A DNA stretch of 64,000 nucleotides, from NCBI RefSeq assembly GCF_000182925.2, contig NW_011929460.1, positions 62,001 through 126,000 on the forward strand, written 5' to 3'. Below, piece after piece: positions 40,125 to 52,958 of this stretch (position 1 is its first letter; every line of letters begins with the position of its first letter). The notes under the pieces were generated by a model. That model saw only the letters and a list, made by a program, of their open reading frames with translations. It did not search any database and was not told where the DNA came from. Made by a program: the position numbers and the translations under genes. The DNA is from Neurospora crassa OR74A (taxonomy: Eukaryota; Ascomycota; Sordariomycetes; Sordariales; Sordariaceae).

Positions 40125-41070
40125 AGGTAAGGGCGTTTATAAAGTAAATAAATACTTTTAGAATAGTAGGAGCCGGATTATAATAAAGGTAAAGGTTTTT
40201 TTTATAAATATAGGAAGAAGAAGGTATTCGGAGGCGATTAAATCGATTAATTAGAATTTATACGGTTTTGAATAAATTATTAAGGAAGGGCAGGTAAATA
40301 ATTAATAGTAGGAAAGAAGAAAAAGAAGAAAAAAAGAAAAAAAAAAAAGAAATTTTGAAAGTAGTAGAAGAAGAAGGGTAGTAGAATTTAGGGGGTATAA
40401 ATAATTAATAGAATAGGTAAGGTATTAGGTAATTTTAATTATATAGGTAGGGAGGATATATTGAGGTTAGTATATTAATAAAGAAGGTTAAATTAGTAAA
40501 TGTAAAAAGAAAAAGATAAAAATAATATAAATATTTTTAGTATAATTATAAGATATTGTAAATTATATTAAGGAAGATAAAAAGTAATTAGTTTTTTACT
40601 TAGTAGAAACGTAGTTTGAATAGATACTATAGGGTAGGTATATCTACTTTATATAAGAAAGGTGTAACCGAAGTTAAAAAAGTAGAAGAGGGAAAGGTAG
40701 TAAAGGGTAGTACTTATTGAGTGTAGGGTAAGTAAAAACAACTGGGTAAATAAGGAAGGCGTAATCGACCTTTAGAAGCCGAAGTTTTAAAAAGGAAAAT
40801 TGTAAATAGGTAGCGTTTATTAAGTATAGAGTAGGTAAGAACTATAGGGTAGGTACGATAGGCCTATATAAAAAAAGTAAAATTAAAGTTAAAAAGAAAA
40901 AAGTAGTAGGTAGGTAATATTTATTAAATATAGGGTAGGTAGGAATAACCGGGTAGGTAAAGAAGGTGTAATTAATTTAATAAGGAAGGTGTGGTCTTTG
41001 TAAATTTAAAGTAAGATTTTTAAGAAAGTATAATTTAATTAGGTAGTTAGGTAACTATAAATTAATTTTT

Positions 41071-41192
41071 AAAATTTCTTATATTGGGGAATTTCGTAGG
41101 AATTGAAAAGTCGTAGCTTAGACCGTCGGGCCGTACTGTCCCTAAATTTAAAATCGGAAGGTATATAAGAAGGAGTGGCGGAGAGTAATAAG
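41071..41192 (+). promoter_or_regulatory. Candidate Pol I promoter, unit 5
   Basis: The palindrome-like element at 41071-41094 has drifted (ttatattgggg); tatataag is at 41162-41169. Confidence 0.42.
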
Positions 41193-41841
41193 AAAGAGCG
41201 AGCGGTAAGACTATTTAGTCGTCCCTACCTCCGGCTCCTTCTTATAAGTATAAATAAGGATATATAAGGCCTACTCTATTTAAAAGCCTTTTATAGGAGG
41301 GCTACTCTAATTTATAGTCTAAGTACCTTCTTATAGTAATTTATAAAGGAAATTAAATTCTAATTTATAAAGTATTATTATTATATAGTTCCTTACAGTT
41401 TATTGGGGAATTAATATTAATAGCGTAAATTATTTTAATACTATTTTAGTAAGGGTTCTACTTCTACCGGGTAGTATTTAAGAAGATCCTATAGGTGCTA
41501 AAGAGTATCCTATAAACGCCGAAGGGTAGGTTCTATAAATAATTAACCGCTAGTTAAATTTATTTATAAATTATTAAGGGTATTAGTTAATTAAGGAAGC
41601 TTTTAAGTAGAACCTTCTATATTAGGCCTCCTTTTAAAACATATAGGCGGTATACGAAAGGCGCTCTACGCTCTCCTATCCTTTTACCGATTATATTTTA
41701 AAGAATTTAGGAGGGGAAAATAAATATATATTTCGAAGTAAATTCGGCTTTACTATACGAATTTCGGACCGCCTACCTTTATAATTTTATAAATTCTTCC
41801 GCTTACTTACGAACGGTTAGCTTTTTTAAACGTACGATAAT

Positions 41842-43637
41842 TATTTAATTAATTCTATTAATAATTATATATTTATTTTAAAGATTAAGTTATATATATT
41901 TAAATTTAAGTAATTAAACTACGAAATTGCGAATAGCTTATTAAATTAGTTATAGTTTATTTGATAGTACTTTACTATATAGATAATTATGGTAATTCTA
42001 GAGTTAATATATATTAAAAACTTTAATTTCGGAAGGGGTATATTTATTAAATTAAAAACTAATACCCTTCGGGGCTAATTAGTAATTTATAATAATTTTT
42101 CGAATTGTATAGCTTTATATTGGCGATAGTTTATTCAAATTTCTACTTTATTAATTTTCGACGGCTGGGTTTTGGCTAACTATAGTAATAATAAGTAATA
42201 GAGGGTTAGGGTTCGACCCTGGAGAAGGAGCCTAAAAAACGGTTACTATATTTAAGGAAGGTAGTAGGCATATAAATTACCTAATTCCGATATAGGGAGG
42301 TAGTAATAATAAATATTAATATAGGGCTTTTTTAGGTCTTATAATTGGAATAAGTATAATTTAAATCCTTTAACGAGGAATAATTAGAAGGTAAATCTAA
42401 TATTAATAACCGCGGTAATTCTAATTCTAATAGCATATATTAAAATTATTAAGGTTAAAAAGTTCGTAATTAAACCTTAGGCTCGGCCCGTCGGTCCGCC
42501 TTACCGCGTATATTAATTAGGTCGGGCCTTTTTTCCTAGAGAATTATATACCCTTTACTAAGTATATTAGGGAATTAGGACTTTTACTATAAATAAATTA
42601 GATTGCTTAAAGAAGGCCTATATTCGAATATACTAGTATAAAATAATAGAATAGGATGTATAGTTCTATTTTATTAGTTTCTAGGACCGTTATAATAATT
42701 AATAGGGATAGTCGGGGGTATTAGTATTCAATTGTTAGAGGTAAAATTCTTAGATTTATTGAAGACTAACTATTATAAAAGTATTTACTAAGGATATTTT
42801 TATTAATTAGGAACGAAAGTTAGGGGATTGAAGATAATCAGATACTATTGTAGTTTTAACTATAAACTATACTAATTAGGGATCGGACGGTATTATTTTT
42901 TGACCTATTTAGTACCTTATAATAAATTAAAATATTTGGACTCTTAAGGGAGTATAGTTGCAAAGCTGAAATTTAAAGAAATTAATGGAAGGGTACTACT
43001 AAGGGTGGAGCCTGCAGTTTAATTTGATTCAATACGGAGAAATTTACTAGGTTTAAATACGATAAAGATTAATAGATTAAAAACTCTTTCTTAATTTTGT
43101 AAATAATAGTATATAGTTATTCTTAATTGGTAGAATAATTTATTTATTTAATTGCAATAACGAACGAAACTTTAATTTACTAAATAGCCTATATTACTTT
43201 AGTAGTACGCTAGCTTCTTAAAGGGACTATCGGTTTAAACTAATAGAAATTTAAAGTAATAATAGGTTTATAATACCCTTAAATATTCTAGGCTATACGT
43301 ACGCTATACTAATATAATTAGCGAGTATTCCCTTAGCCGGAAGGTCCGGGTAATTTTATTAAATTGTATTGTATTAGGGATAGAGTATTATAATTATTAT
43401 TCTTCAATAAGGAATTCCTAATAAGTATAAATTATTAATTTATATTAATTATATCCCTACCCTTTATATATACCGCCTATCGCTACTACCGATTAAATAG
43501 CTTAGTAAAGCTTCCGAACTGGCCTAAGAAGGTTAGTAACGACTACCCAAGGCCGGAAAACTATTTAAATTCAATTATTTAAAGGAAGTAAAAGTTGTAA
43601 TAAAGTCTCCGTTAATAAACTAGCGGAAAGATTATTA
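41842..43637 (+). rRNA. 18S (SSU) rRNA, unit 5, RIP-mutated, probable pseudogene
   Basis: 1,796 nt. The 530 loop at 42400-42418 has seven transitions, although its last part (ccgcggtaa) is intact. The following segment keeps long native stretches (gctcggcccgtcggtccgcc). Confidence 0.95.
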
Positions 43638-43827
43638 TAGAATTACAAAACTCCTACAAACTATTGCGAATCTTACTTATATAGTTACTTCGGCGCTAGT
43701 AGTCTAGAAAAGCCTTCGGGCCCTCCCGGATCCTCGGGTTTCCCGCTTGTAGAAAACTACCTATTAGAGTATTAAAACTAAATTTTTAATATTTTATATC
43801 TCTTTAAGTAAATTTTTAAATAAATTA
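43638..43827 (+). other. ITS1, unit 5
   Basis: 190 nt. The GC-rich core ccttcgggccctcccggatc appears unmutated. Confidence 0.92.
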
Positions 43828-43987
43828 AAACTTTTAATAATAGATCTCTTAGTTTTAGTATCGATAAAGAACGTAACGAAATACAATAAGTAATATAAAT
43901 TATAAAATTTAATAAATTATTGAATTTTTAAATATATATTACGCTCGTTAGTATTCTAGCGAATATATTTATTCGAATATTATTTTA
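43828..43987 (+). rRNA. 5.8S rRNA, unit 5, RIP-mutated
   Basis: The conserved GATGAAGAACGCAGC segment at 43863-43877 has three transitions (gataaagaacgtaac). Confidence 0.94.
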
Positions 43988-44136
43988 ATTATTAAACTCT
44001 ATTTACGTTAGGGATCTACGGCTATCCGTAGTCCTTTAAAATTAATAGTAGGTTTATTAGTTATACTGAATATAGTAATTTTATATTACTATAGTTGTAC
44101 GGCGGGTTTTTGCTATAAAACCCCCTATTTCTAAGG
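43988..44136 (+). other. ITS2, unit 5
   Basis: 149 nt. The core reads agggatctacggctatccg. Confidence 0.92.
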
Positions 44137-47100
44137 TTGACCTTGGATTAGGTAGGAATACCCGTTGAATTTAAGTATATTAATAAGTAGAGGAAAAGAA
44201 ATTAATAGGGATTACCCTAATAATGGTGAGTAAAGCGGTAATAGTTTAAATTTAAAATCTAGCTTTAGCCTGAATTGTAATTTATAAAGGAAGCTTTTAG
44301 TAAAGTACCTTCTAAATCCTTTAGAACGGGGCGTTATAGAGGGTGAGAGCCTTGTATAGTCGGATGTTAATTTAATATAAAGTTCCTTTAATAAGTCGAA
44401 TAGTTTAGGAATATTATTTAAAATAGGAGGTAAATTTCTTTTAAAGTTAAATACCGGTTAAAAATTAATAATATATAAGTAGAATAATTGAAAGATGAAA
44501 AGTACTTTAAAAAGAGGGTTAAATAGTACGTAAAATTATTAAAAGGGAAGTGTTTGTAATTAAATTTACGCTGTTTTAATTATTTAGTATTTTTACTAGT
44601 ATATTTAGGACGGTTTAAATTAGTATTGGTTTTAGTGGGGGGATAAAAGTCCGGGGAATATAGCTCCTCCGGGAATATTATAGCCTTGGGTGTAATACCT
44701 TCGCCGGGACTAAAGTTTGTGTATTTGTAAGGATATTAGTATAATAATTATTAATAATTTGTTTTAAAATACGGATTAAAAAATTAAAGTTTTGTATAAG
44801 TATTTAGGTGTAAAACCTATATATGTAATAAAAGTAAATGTAGGTAAGAGCTTCGGTGTATTATTAATTAATTTTAATATATTTGGATAGATTTAAGTAA
44901 GAATATTAAATTTTAGATTTAAAAGATAGTGAACTATATTTAGATAGGGTGAAGCTAAAAGAAATTCTAATAGAGGCTTATAGCGGTTTTAATATATAAA
45001 TCGATTGTTAAATTTAAGTATAGGGGCGAAAGATTAATTGAACTATTTAGTAGCTAATTATTATTGAAGTTTCCCTTAGGATAGTAGTATTGTTCTTTAG
45101 TTTTATAAGGTAAAGCGAATAATTAGGGATTTGGGGGTGCTTTTTAGCCTTTATCTATTTTTAAATTTTAAATATATAAGAAGCCTTTATTATTTAATTG
45201 AATGTAGGTATTCGAATATACTAATATTAGTAGGCTATTTTTAGTAAATAAAATTAGTAATGCGGAATAAACCGAACGCGAAGTTAAAGTATTGGAGTAG
45301 ACGCTTATTAAATACTATAAAAGGCGTTAGTATATTTTAATAGTAGGATAGTGGCTATAGAAGTCGGAATCTATTAAGGATTATATAATAATTTACTTAC
45401 CGAATATATTAGCTTTGAAAATGGATAGCGTTTAAATATCCTATTTATACTCCGCCTTTAGGGTAAAAATAATATTTTGAGGAGTAGGCGGCCGTAGAAG
45501 TTAGTAATAAAGTTTAGGGCGTAAGCCCGGATTAAATAGCCTTTAATATAGATTTTAGTAGTAGTAGTAAATATTTTAATAAGAATTTGAAGGACCGAAG
45601 TAGGGAAAGGTTCTATATGAATAGTAGTTAGATATAGGTTAATTAATTTTAAATTATAGGGAAATTCCGTTTTAAAGGGGTATTTATACCTTATATAGTA
45701 AAAGGGAAATTAGTTAATATTTTGGTATTTAAATATAGGTTTTGTATAGTAACGTAACTAAATGTAGAGATAATAGTAGGGGTTCTAGATAGAATTCTCT
45801 TTTCTTTTTAATAGTCTATTACTTTAAAAATAATTTATTTAGAGATAGGGTTTAATAGTTGGAAGAGCCCGATACTTCTATTAGGTCCGGTACACTTTCG
45901 ACGTTCTTTAAAAATCTGTAGGAGGGAATAATTCTTATATTAAATTATATTTATAATTATAGTAGGTCTCTAAGGTGAATAACTTTTAGTTAATAGAATA
46001 ATATAGATAAGGGAAATTAGTAAAATAGATTTGTAATTTCGGGAAAAGGATTAACTTTAAAGGTTAGATATATTAGGTTTTAGGTAGATGCCCTAGGAGT
46101 AGATTATTATTAGCCGGGTAATTAATTAGCGGCTTTTAATATCCGGGTATAGAAGCCCTTAGTAAATTTCGGTCGTCCGGCGTACGTTTAATAATTAATT
46201 TAAAATTAATATAAATAAGGGGAATTTAATTATTTAATTAAAATATAGTATTGTAATAGCTAGAAAGTAGTATTAATATAATATAATTTCTACTTAATAC
46301 TTTAAATATTAAAGTAAAGAAATTTAATTAAGTATAGGTAAATAGCGGGAGTAACTATAATTCTCTTAAGGTAATTAAATACTTTATTATTTAATTAGTA
46401 ATATATATAAATAAATTAATGAAATTCCTACTATCCCTATCTACTATTTAGCGAAACTATAGTTAAAGGAATAGACTTAGTAGAATTAGTAGGGAAAGAA
46501 GACCCTATTAAATTTAATTCTAGTTTAATATTATAAAAAGATATAGGAGGTATAAAATAAGTAGGAGCTTTAGCGTCGGTAAAATATTATTACTCCTATT
46601 ATTTTTTTATTTATTTAATTAAGCGGGGCTGGATTTTCGTCTAATTTCTAGTTTTAAGGTCCTTTGTAGGCCGACCCGGGTTAAAGATATTATTAGGTAG
46701 GGAGTTTAGTTAGGGCGGTATATTTATTAAATTATAATGTAGGTATCCTAAGGGGGGTTTATAGAGAATAGAAATCTTTAGTAGAATAAAAGGGTAAAAG
46801 TTCCTTTAATTTTGATTTTTAATATAAATACAAACTATAAAAGTGTAGCCTATTGATCCTTTAGTCCCTTGAAATTTAAGGCTAGAAGTGCTAGAAAAGT
46901 TACTATAGGGATAATTAATTTGTAGCGGTTAAATATTTATAGTAATATTGCTTTTTAATCCTTCGATATTGGCTCTTCCTATTATACTAAAGTAGAATTT
47001 AATAAGTATTAGATTATTTACTTATTAATAGGGAATGTAAATTAAATTTAGATTATTGTAAGATAAGTTAGTTTTACCCTACTAATAACCTTATTATAAT

Positions 47101-47472
47101 AATAATTAAACTTAGTATAAGAAGAACCGCTTATTTAAATAATTAGTTTTTATAGTTATCCGACTAAGTAGTACTATAATGCTACTATCTATTAAATAAT
47201 AGTTAAACGCCTTTAAATTAAAATCTATATTAGAATGTAATAATACTTCTAATATATTATAGACGTATAAAAATAGGCTCCAGCCTCGTATTTTAGTAGG
47301 CGATTCCTCTATTGGCCTTAAAGTAGCTAGTGGTAATTCGCGTATTATAATTTTAATACGTACTAGATTAAATTTTTTATAAACGATTTAAATATATAAA
47401 AGGGTCTTATAAATAGTAGAGTAGCCTTATTATTACAATTTACTAAAGGTAAACCCTCCTTCGCTTAAATTT
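44137..47472 (+). rRNA. 28S (LSU) rRNA, unit 6, RIP-mutated, probable pseudogene
   Basis: 3,336 nt. The 5' end is ttgaccttggattaggtagg. The sarcin-ricin loop at 47114-47128 reads agtataagaagaacc, three changes. Stretches such as ttagtggggggataaaagtc keep guanines while cytosines are lost. Confidence 0.95.
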
Positions 47473-47651
47473 CTTAGTAGAAGGGTCCGCCTAATAAGTA
47501 GGTATTTATTAGGGGGTCCTCTTAAAATTTGGTTGCAAGAGCCCAAGAGGGCGAAAGCGCTTTATTAGAAGGAAAGTGTAAGGTAAATAGGGATAGGAAG
47601 GGGATTTAGTTAAATTTAATATTTCCCGGATTTAAATAATATTCCCCTAAA

Positions 47652-47751
47652 NNNNNNNNNNNNNNNNNNNNNNNNNNNNNNNNNNNNNNNNNNNNNNNNN
47701 NNNNNNNNNNNNNNNNNNNNNNNNNNNNNNNNNNNNNNNNNNNNNNNNNNN
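47652..47751. other. Assembly gap 1 (100 N placeholder)
   Basis: Exactly 100 N. The left flank ends at the homolog of unit-5 position 38822 and the right flank begins at the homolog of 38817, so the flanks overlap by about six bases (cctaaa on both sides). No sequence appears to be missing; the N block adds about 106 bases. Confidence 0.9.
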
Positions 47752-48532
47752 CCTAAAGGTACGGGCGGGCTAGATATAAGGGGTTTACTATACTAGTAGC
47801 TAGTTTATAAAAAGTTTAGTAGTTATATATAGTATATATTTAGGGAAGTGTTGACTAGCGTAATATACGCGGGCACGGCCGGGCCGGGCTTTTATAAATT
47901 TTAATAATTATAGTAAGTAAGGTAGGTAAGAGCGACCGATTAAGCGGCGGCGGGGTAGGAGCAATTGGGTAGGTGAGTAATTTTTAAGTAAGTTTGTAAT
48001 TTTAAATAAGTAAATATATTCGTAACCGGGTTAGGTATAGCATTAGATAGGTAAATATATTTAAATTATATAAAGTAATATAGAGAAGAGAGGGTAAGTA
48101 AGTACGTCCGGGCGGGTTAAATATATAAGGTAAGTAGGCGCGTTTAAGTATAGAATTTTTATATAAATAATAATTGTATTGGGAAGGTAAGGGCGAGGGC
48201 TTGTATAGGGTAGGTAAGAAGGACCGAGAGGTTTAAGGGGGTTAAGGGGTTGCTTTCTAATTCCTATTAGGAGAGGTTTATTAAAGGAAAGGGTAGGGTA
48301 ATAGTAGGAGGGGGTAAATAAATAAAGAAGCTACGTAGTTAAATAAAGGTATTTATAGTCTTTTTATTAGAAAATATAGTAAGGTAGGTAGGAAAAGGTT
48401 ATATAAAATTATATTTTTACATAAAGTAAAAGTATAAAGGGGGAGGCTATCTTTTTAATTTCTAGGTAGGCGAGGTAGTAAGTAGGCTACTTAGGCTAGG
48501 AATAGTTTAATTTTTAGGGGGGGAGCGAAAAT

Positions 48533-48773
48533 TTCTTTCTTCTTTTTCTTTTCCTTTTTTATTTATTTATTTTTTTTCTTTCTTCTTTTTCTCCTCCTCT
48601 TTCTTCTTCCTACTTTTATCCTCTTTATTATTCTTCCTCCTCCCTNNNNNNNNNNNNNNNNNNNNNNNNNNNNNNNNNNNNNNNNNNNNNNNNNNNNNNN
48701 NNNNNNNNNNNNNNNNNNNNNNNNNNNNNNNNNNNNNNNNNNNNNAAAAAAAGGTTTTATTTTTTTTTTCCTT

Positions 48774-48821
<48 letters not shown>

Positions 48822-48947
48822 TATATTTTTCTTACTTTCCTTCTACCTTTTTACTTTTATAATATCTTACCCCCTTAGTAAACTTCTTCCTTTCTTTTTC
48901 TTTTTATTTTTCTTTTCGTCCTTTTATTCTACTTCCAAATCTTTATT
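48533..48947 (+). repeat. Pyrimidine-rich IGS tract, unit 6, interrupted by a gap (T43 run)
   Basis: The tract is split by the second N block. The T run spans 48776-48818. The 30 bases after the gap (aaaaaaaggttttattt...) are poorer matches to the other units than expected from RIP alone, suggesting low-quality consensus. Confidence 0.8.
48646..48745. other. Assembly gap 2 (100 N placeholder)
   Basis: Exactly 100 N. The flanks correspond to unit-5 positions 39711 and 39918, so about 206 bases of pyrimidine tract are probably missing. Confidence 0.88.
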
Positions 48948-49892
48948 AGGTAAGGGCGTTTATAAAGTAAATAAATACTTTTAGAGTAGTAGGAACTAGA
49001 TTATAATAAGGGTAGAGGTTTTTTTTATAAATATAGGAAGAAAAAGGTATTCGGAGGCGACTAAATTAATTAACTAGAACCTATACGGTCTTGAATAAAT
49101 TATTAGGGAAGGGTAGGTAAATAATTAATAATAGGAAAGAAGAAAAAGAAGAAAAAAAGAAAAAAAAAAAAGAAATTTTAAAAGTAATAGAAGAAGAAGG
49201 GTAGTAGAATTTAAAGGGTATAAATAATTAGTAAAATAGGTAAGGTATTAAGTAGCTTTAATTATATAGGTAGGGAAGATATATTGAGGTTAATATATTA
49301 ATAAAGAAGGTTAAATTAGTAAATATAAAAAGAAAAAAATAAGAATAATATAAATACTTTTAATATAGTTATAAAATATTATAAATTATATTAAGAAAAT
49401 AAAAAGTAATTAGTTTTTTACTTAGTAGAAATATAATTTGAATAAATACTATAGAGTAAGTACGTTTACTTTATATAAAAAAAGCGCAGCCGAGGTTAAA
49501 AAAGTAGAAGAAGGAAAAGTAATAAAGGGTAGTACTTATTAAATATAAGGTAAATAAGAATAATTAGGTAGGTAAGGAAGGTGTAATCGACCTTTGGAAA
49601 CTAAAGTTTTAAAAAGGAAAATTACAAGTAAGTAGCGCTTATTAAATATAGGGTAAGTAAGAACTATAAGGTAGGTACGACAAACCTATATAAGAAAGGT
49701 AAAATTAAAGTTAAAAAGAAAAAAGTAGTAGGCGGGTAATATCTACCGAATATAAAATAAATAAGAATAACCGGGTAGGTAAGGAAAGTACAACTAATTT
49801 AATAAGGAAAATATAATTTTTATAAATTTAAAATAAAATTCTTAAGAAAGTATAACCTAATTAGGTAGTTAGGTAATTATAAATCGATTTTT

Positions 49893-50014
49893 AAAATTTC
49901 CTATACTAGGGAATTTCGTAGGAATTAAAAAATCGCAGCTTAAATTATCGGGCCGCACCGTCCTTAAACTTAAAGTTAGAAAATATATAAAAAGAAGCGG
50001 CGGAAAGTAATAGG
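49893..50014 (+). promoter_or_regulatory. Candidate Pol I promoter, unit 6
   Basis: The palindrome-like element at 49893-49916 is intact; the TATA-like element at 49984-49991 is mutated to tatataaa. Confidence 0.42.
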
Positions 50015-50663
50015 AAAGAGCGAGTAGTAAAATTATTTAATCGTCCCTACCTCCAGCTCCTTCTTATAAATATAAATAAAGACGTATAGGGCTTACTCTA
50101 TTTAAAAGCCTTCTATAAGAGGATTACTCTAATTTATAATTTAAATACCTTCCTATAGTAACTTACAAAGGAAATTAAATTCTAATTTATAGAGTATTAT
50201 TATTACGTAGCTTCCTACAGTCTATTAGAGAATTAATATTAATAATACAAACTACTTTAATACTATTCTAATAAAGGTTCTACCTTTACCGGGCAATATT
50301 TAAGAAAATCCTATAAGTATTAGGGAATACCTTATAAGCGCCAAAGGGTAGACTTTATAAATAATTAACCGCTAACTAAATTTATTTATAAACCGCCAAG
50401 GGTATTAACTAATTAAGGAAGCCTTTAAATAAAACCTTCTATATTAAACTTCTTTTTAGAACGTATAAACAGTATATAAAAAGCACTCTATACTCTCCTA
50501 TCCTCCTACTAACTATATTCTAAGGAATTTAGGAGGGGAAAGTAAATATATATTTTAAAGTAAGTTCGGCCCTACTATATAAACTTCGGACCGCTTACCT
50601 TTATAACTTTATAAACTCTTTTATTCGTTTATAAACGGTTAGCCTTTTTAAATATATAATAGT

Positions 50664-52459
50664 TACTTAATTAATTCTACTAATAGTTATATACTTATTT
50701 TAAAGATTAAATTATATATATTTAAATTTAAGTAATTAAATTATAAAACTACGAATAGTTTATTAAATTAATTATAATTTATTTAATAGTACTTTACTAT
50801 ATAAATAACCGTAGTAATTCTAGAGCTAATATATATTAAAAACCCCGACTTCGGAAGGGGTATATTTATTAAATTAAAAACTAATACCCTTCGGGGCTAA
50901 CTAGTAATTTATAATAACTTCTCGAATCGTATAACTTTATATTGGCGATAGTTTATTTAAATTTCTATTCTATTAATTTTCGACGGCTGGGTCTTAGCTA
51001 GCTATAATAATAATAGGTAACGGAAGGTTAAGGCTCGACCCCGGAGAAGGAGCCTAAAAAACGGCTATTACATCTAAGGAAGGTAGTAGGCGTGCAAATT
51101 ACCCAATTCCGATATAAGGAGGTAGTAATAATAAATATTAATATAAGGCTCTTTTAGGTTTTATAATTGGAATAAATATAATTTAAATCCCTTAACGAGG
51201 AATAATTGGAGGGTAAGTCTAGTGCTAGCAGCCGCGGTAATTCTAATTTTAATAGTATATATTAAAGTTATTAAAGTTAAAAAATTTATAGTTAAATTTT
51301 AGGCTCGGCCCGTTAGTCTGCTTTACTGTATATACTAATTAGGTTGGGCCTTTTTTCCTAGAGAACTGTATGCCCTTTACTAGGTATATTAGGGAATTAG
51401 GACTTTTATTATAAATAAATTAAATTGCTTAAAGAAGGCCTATATTCGAATATATTAATATAGAATAATAGAATAGGACGTATAATTCTATTTTATTAAT
51501 TTCTAAGACCGTTGTAATAATTAATAGGGATAATCGGGGGTATTAGTATTTAATTATTAGAAGTAAAATTCTTAGATTTATTAAAGACTAACTACTACGA
51601 AAGTATTTACTAAGGATATTTTTATTAATTAGGAACGAAAATTAGGGGATCGAAGATAATTAAATACTATTGTAATTTTAATTATAAATTATACTAATTA
51701 GGGATCGGACGGTGTTATTTTTTAACCCGTTCGGTACCTTACGATAAATTAAAATATTTAGGCTCCTAGGGGAATATAGTCGTAAGGCTAAAATTTAAAG
51801 AAATTAATAGAAGGGTACTACTAGGGGTAGAGTTTACGGTTTAATTTAATTTAATATAAGGAAACTCACCAAATCCAAATACAATAAGGATTAATAAATT
51901 GAAAACTCTTTCTTAATTTCGTAGGTAATAGTATATAGCTATTCTTAATTAATAGAGTAATTTATTTATTTAATTATAATAACGAATAAGACTTTAACCT
52001 ACTAAATAGCCTATATTACTTTAGTAATATACTAGCTTCTTAAAGGGACTATCGGTTTAAATTAATAAAAGTTTAAAGTAATAATAAGTTTATAATACCC
52101 TTAAATATTCTAGGCCGTACGCGCGCTATACTAATACAGCTAGTAAATATTCCTTTGGCTAGAAAGTCCGGGTAATCTTATTAAATTATATTATATTAGG
52201 GATAGAGCATTATAATTATTATTCTTTAATAAGGAATTTTTAATAAGTGTAAATTATTAATTTATATTAATTACGTCCTTGCCCTTTATATATACCGCCT
52301 ATCGCTACTATTAATTAAATAGTTTAATAAAGCTTCCAGATTAGCTTAGGGAGGTCGGTAACGATTATTTAAAGTTAGAAAGCTATTTAAACTTAATTAT
52401 TTAGAGGAAATAAAAATTATAATAAAATCTCCGTTAATAAACTAGTAGAAGGATTATTA
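50664..52459 (+). rRNA. 18S (SSU) rRNA, unit 6, RIP-mutated, probable pseudogene
   Basis: 1,796 nt. It is the only copy with a nearly intact 530 loop: 51222-51240 reads gtgctagcagccgcggtaa, one change. Regions on either side are heavily mutated, for example the ttaaaatttatag-like stretch from about 51280, so this is an unmutated island and not a functional gene. Confidence 0.95.
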
Positions 52460-52649
52460 TAAAATTATAAAACTCTTATAAACTATTATAAATTTTATTT
52501 ATATAGTTACTTTAGCGCTAGTAGTCCGGAAAGGCCTTCGGGCCCTCCCGGATCTTCGGGTTTCCCGCTTGTAGGAGGCTGCCCGCCGGAATACCGAAAC
52601 TAAATTCTTAATATTTTATGTCTTTTTAAATAAATTTTTAAATAAATTA
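52460..52649 (+). other. ITS1, unit 6
   Basis: 190 nt. The GC-rich half from about 52520 to 52590 is well kept (ggaaaggccttcgggccctc), while the first 50 bases are AT-converted. Confidence 0.92.
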
Positions 52650-52809
52650 AAACTTTTAATAATAGATCTTTTAATTCTAATATTAATAAAGAACGTAGCG
52701 AAATATAATAAGTAATATAAATTGTAGAATTTAGTAAATTATCGAATCTTTAAATATATATTATGCTCATTAATATTCTAGCGAGTATACCTATTCGAGT
52801 GTTATTTCA
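52650..52809 (+). rRNA. 5.8S rRNA, unit 6, RIP-mutated
   Basis: The conserved GATGAAGAACGCAGC segment at 52685-52699 has three transitions, the same three as unit 1. Confidence 0.94.
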
Positions 52810-52958
52810 ATTATTAAGCTCTATTTATATTGGAGATCTACGGCTATTCGCAGTCCTTTAAAATTAATAGTAGGCTTGCTAATTATACCGAACATAGTAA
52901 TTCTATATTACTATAATTATACAGCGGGTTTTTACTATAAAACCCCCTATTTCTAAAA
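52810..52958 (+). other. ITS2, unit 6
   Basis: 149 nt. The core reads ggagatctacggctattcgc. Confidence 0.92.

Larger units (their letters stand above)
38644..41841 (+). other. IGS with 5' ETS, unit 5 (3,198 nt)
   Basis: Same length as units 1 and 3. Subrepeats lie at about 40632-40974 and the probable 5' ETS at about 41193-41841. I used it as the reference for sizing the gaps in unit 6. Confidence 0.9.
47473..50663 (+). other. IGS with 5' ETS, unit 6 (3,191 nt as assembled, two N gaps)
   Basis: Contains 100-N gaps at 47652-47751 and 48646-48745. Against unit 5 it also lacks single bases near 48591-48600 (ctcctcctct for ctcctccctct) and near 49391-49400 (ttaagaaaat for ttaaggaagat). These, the gap mis-sizing and a T43 run fully account for its length. 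Subrepeats lie at about 49454-49796 and the probable 5' ETS at about 50015-50663. Confidence 0.88.
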
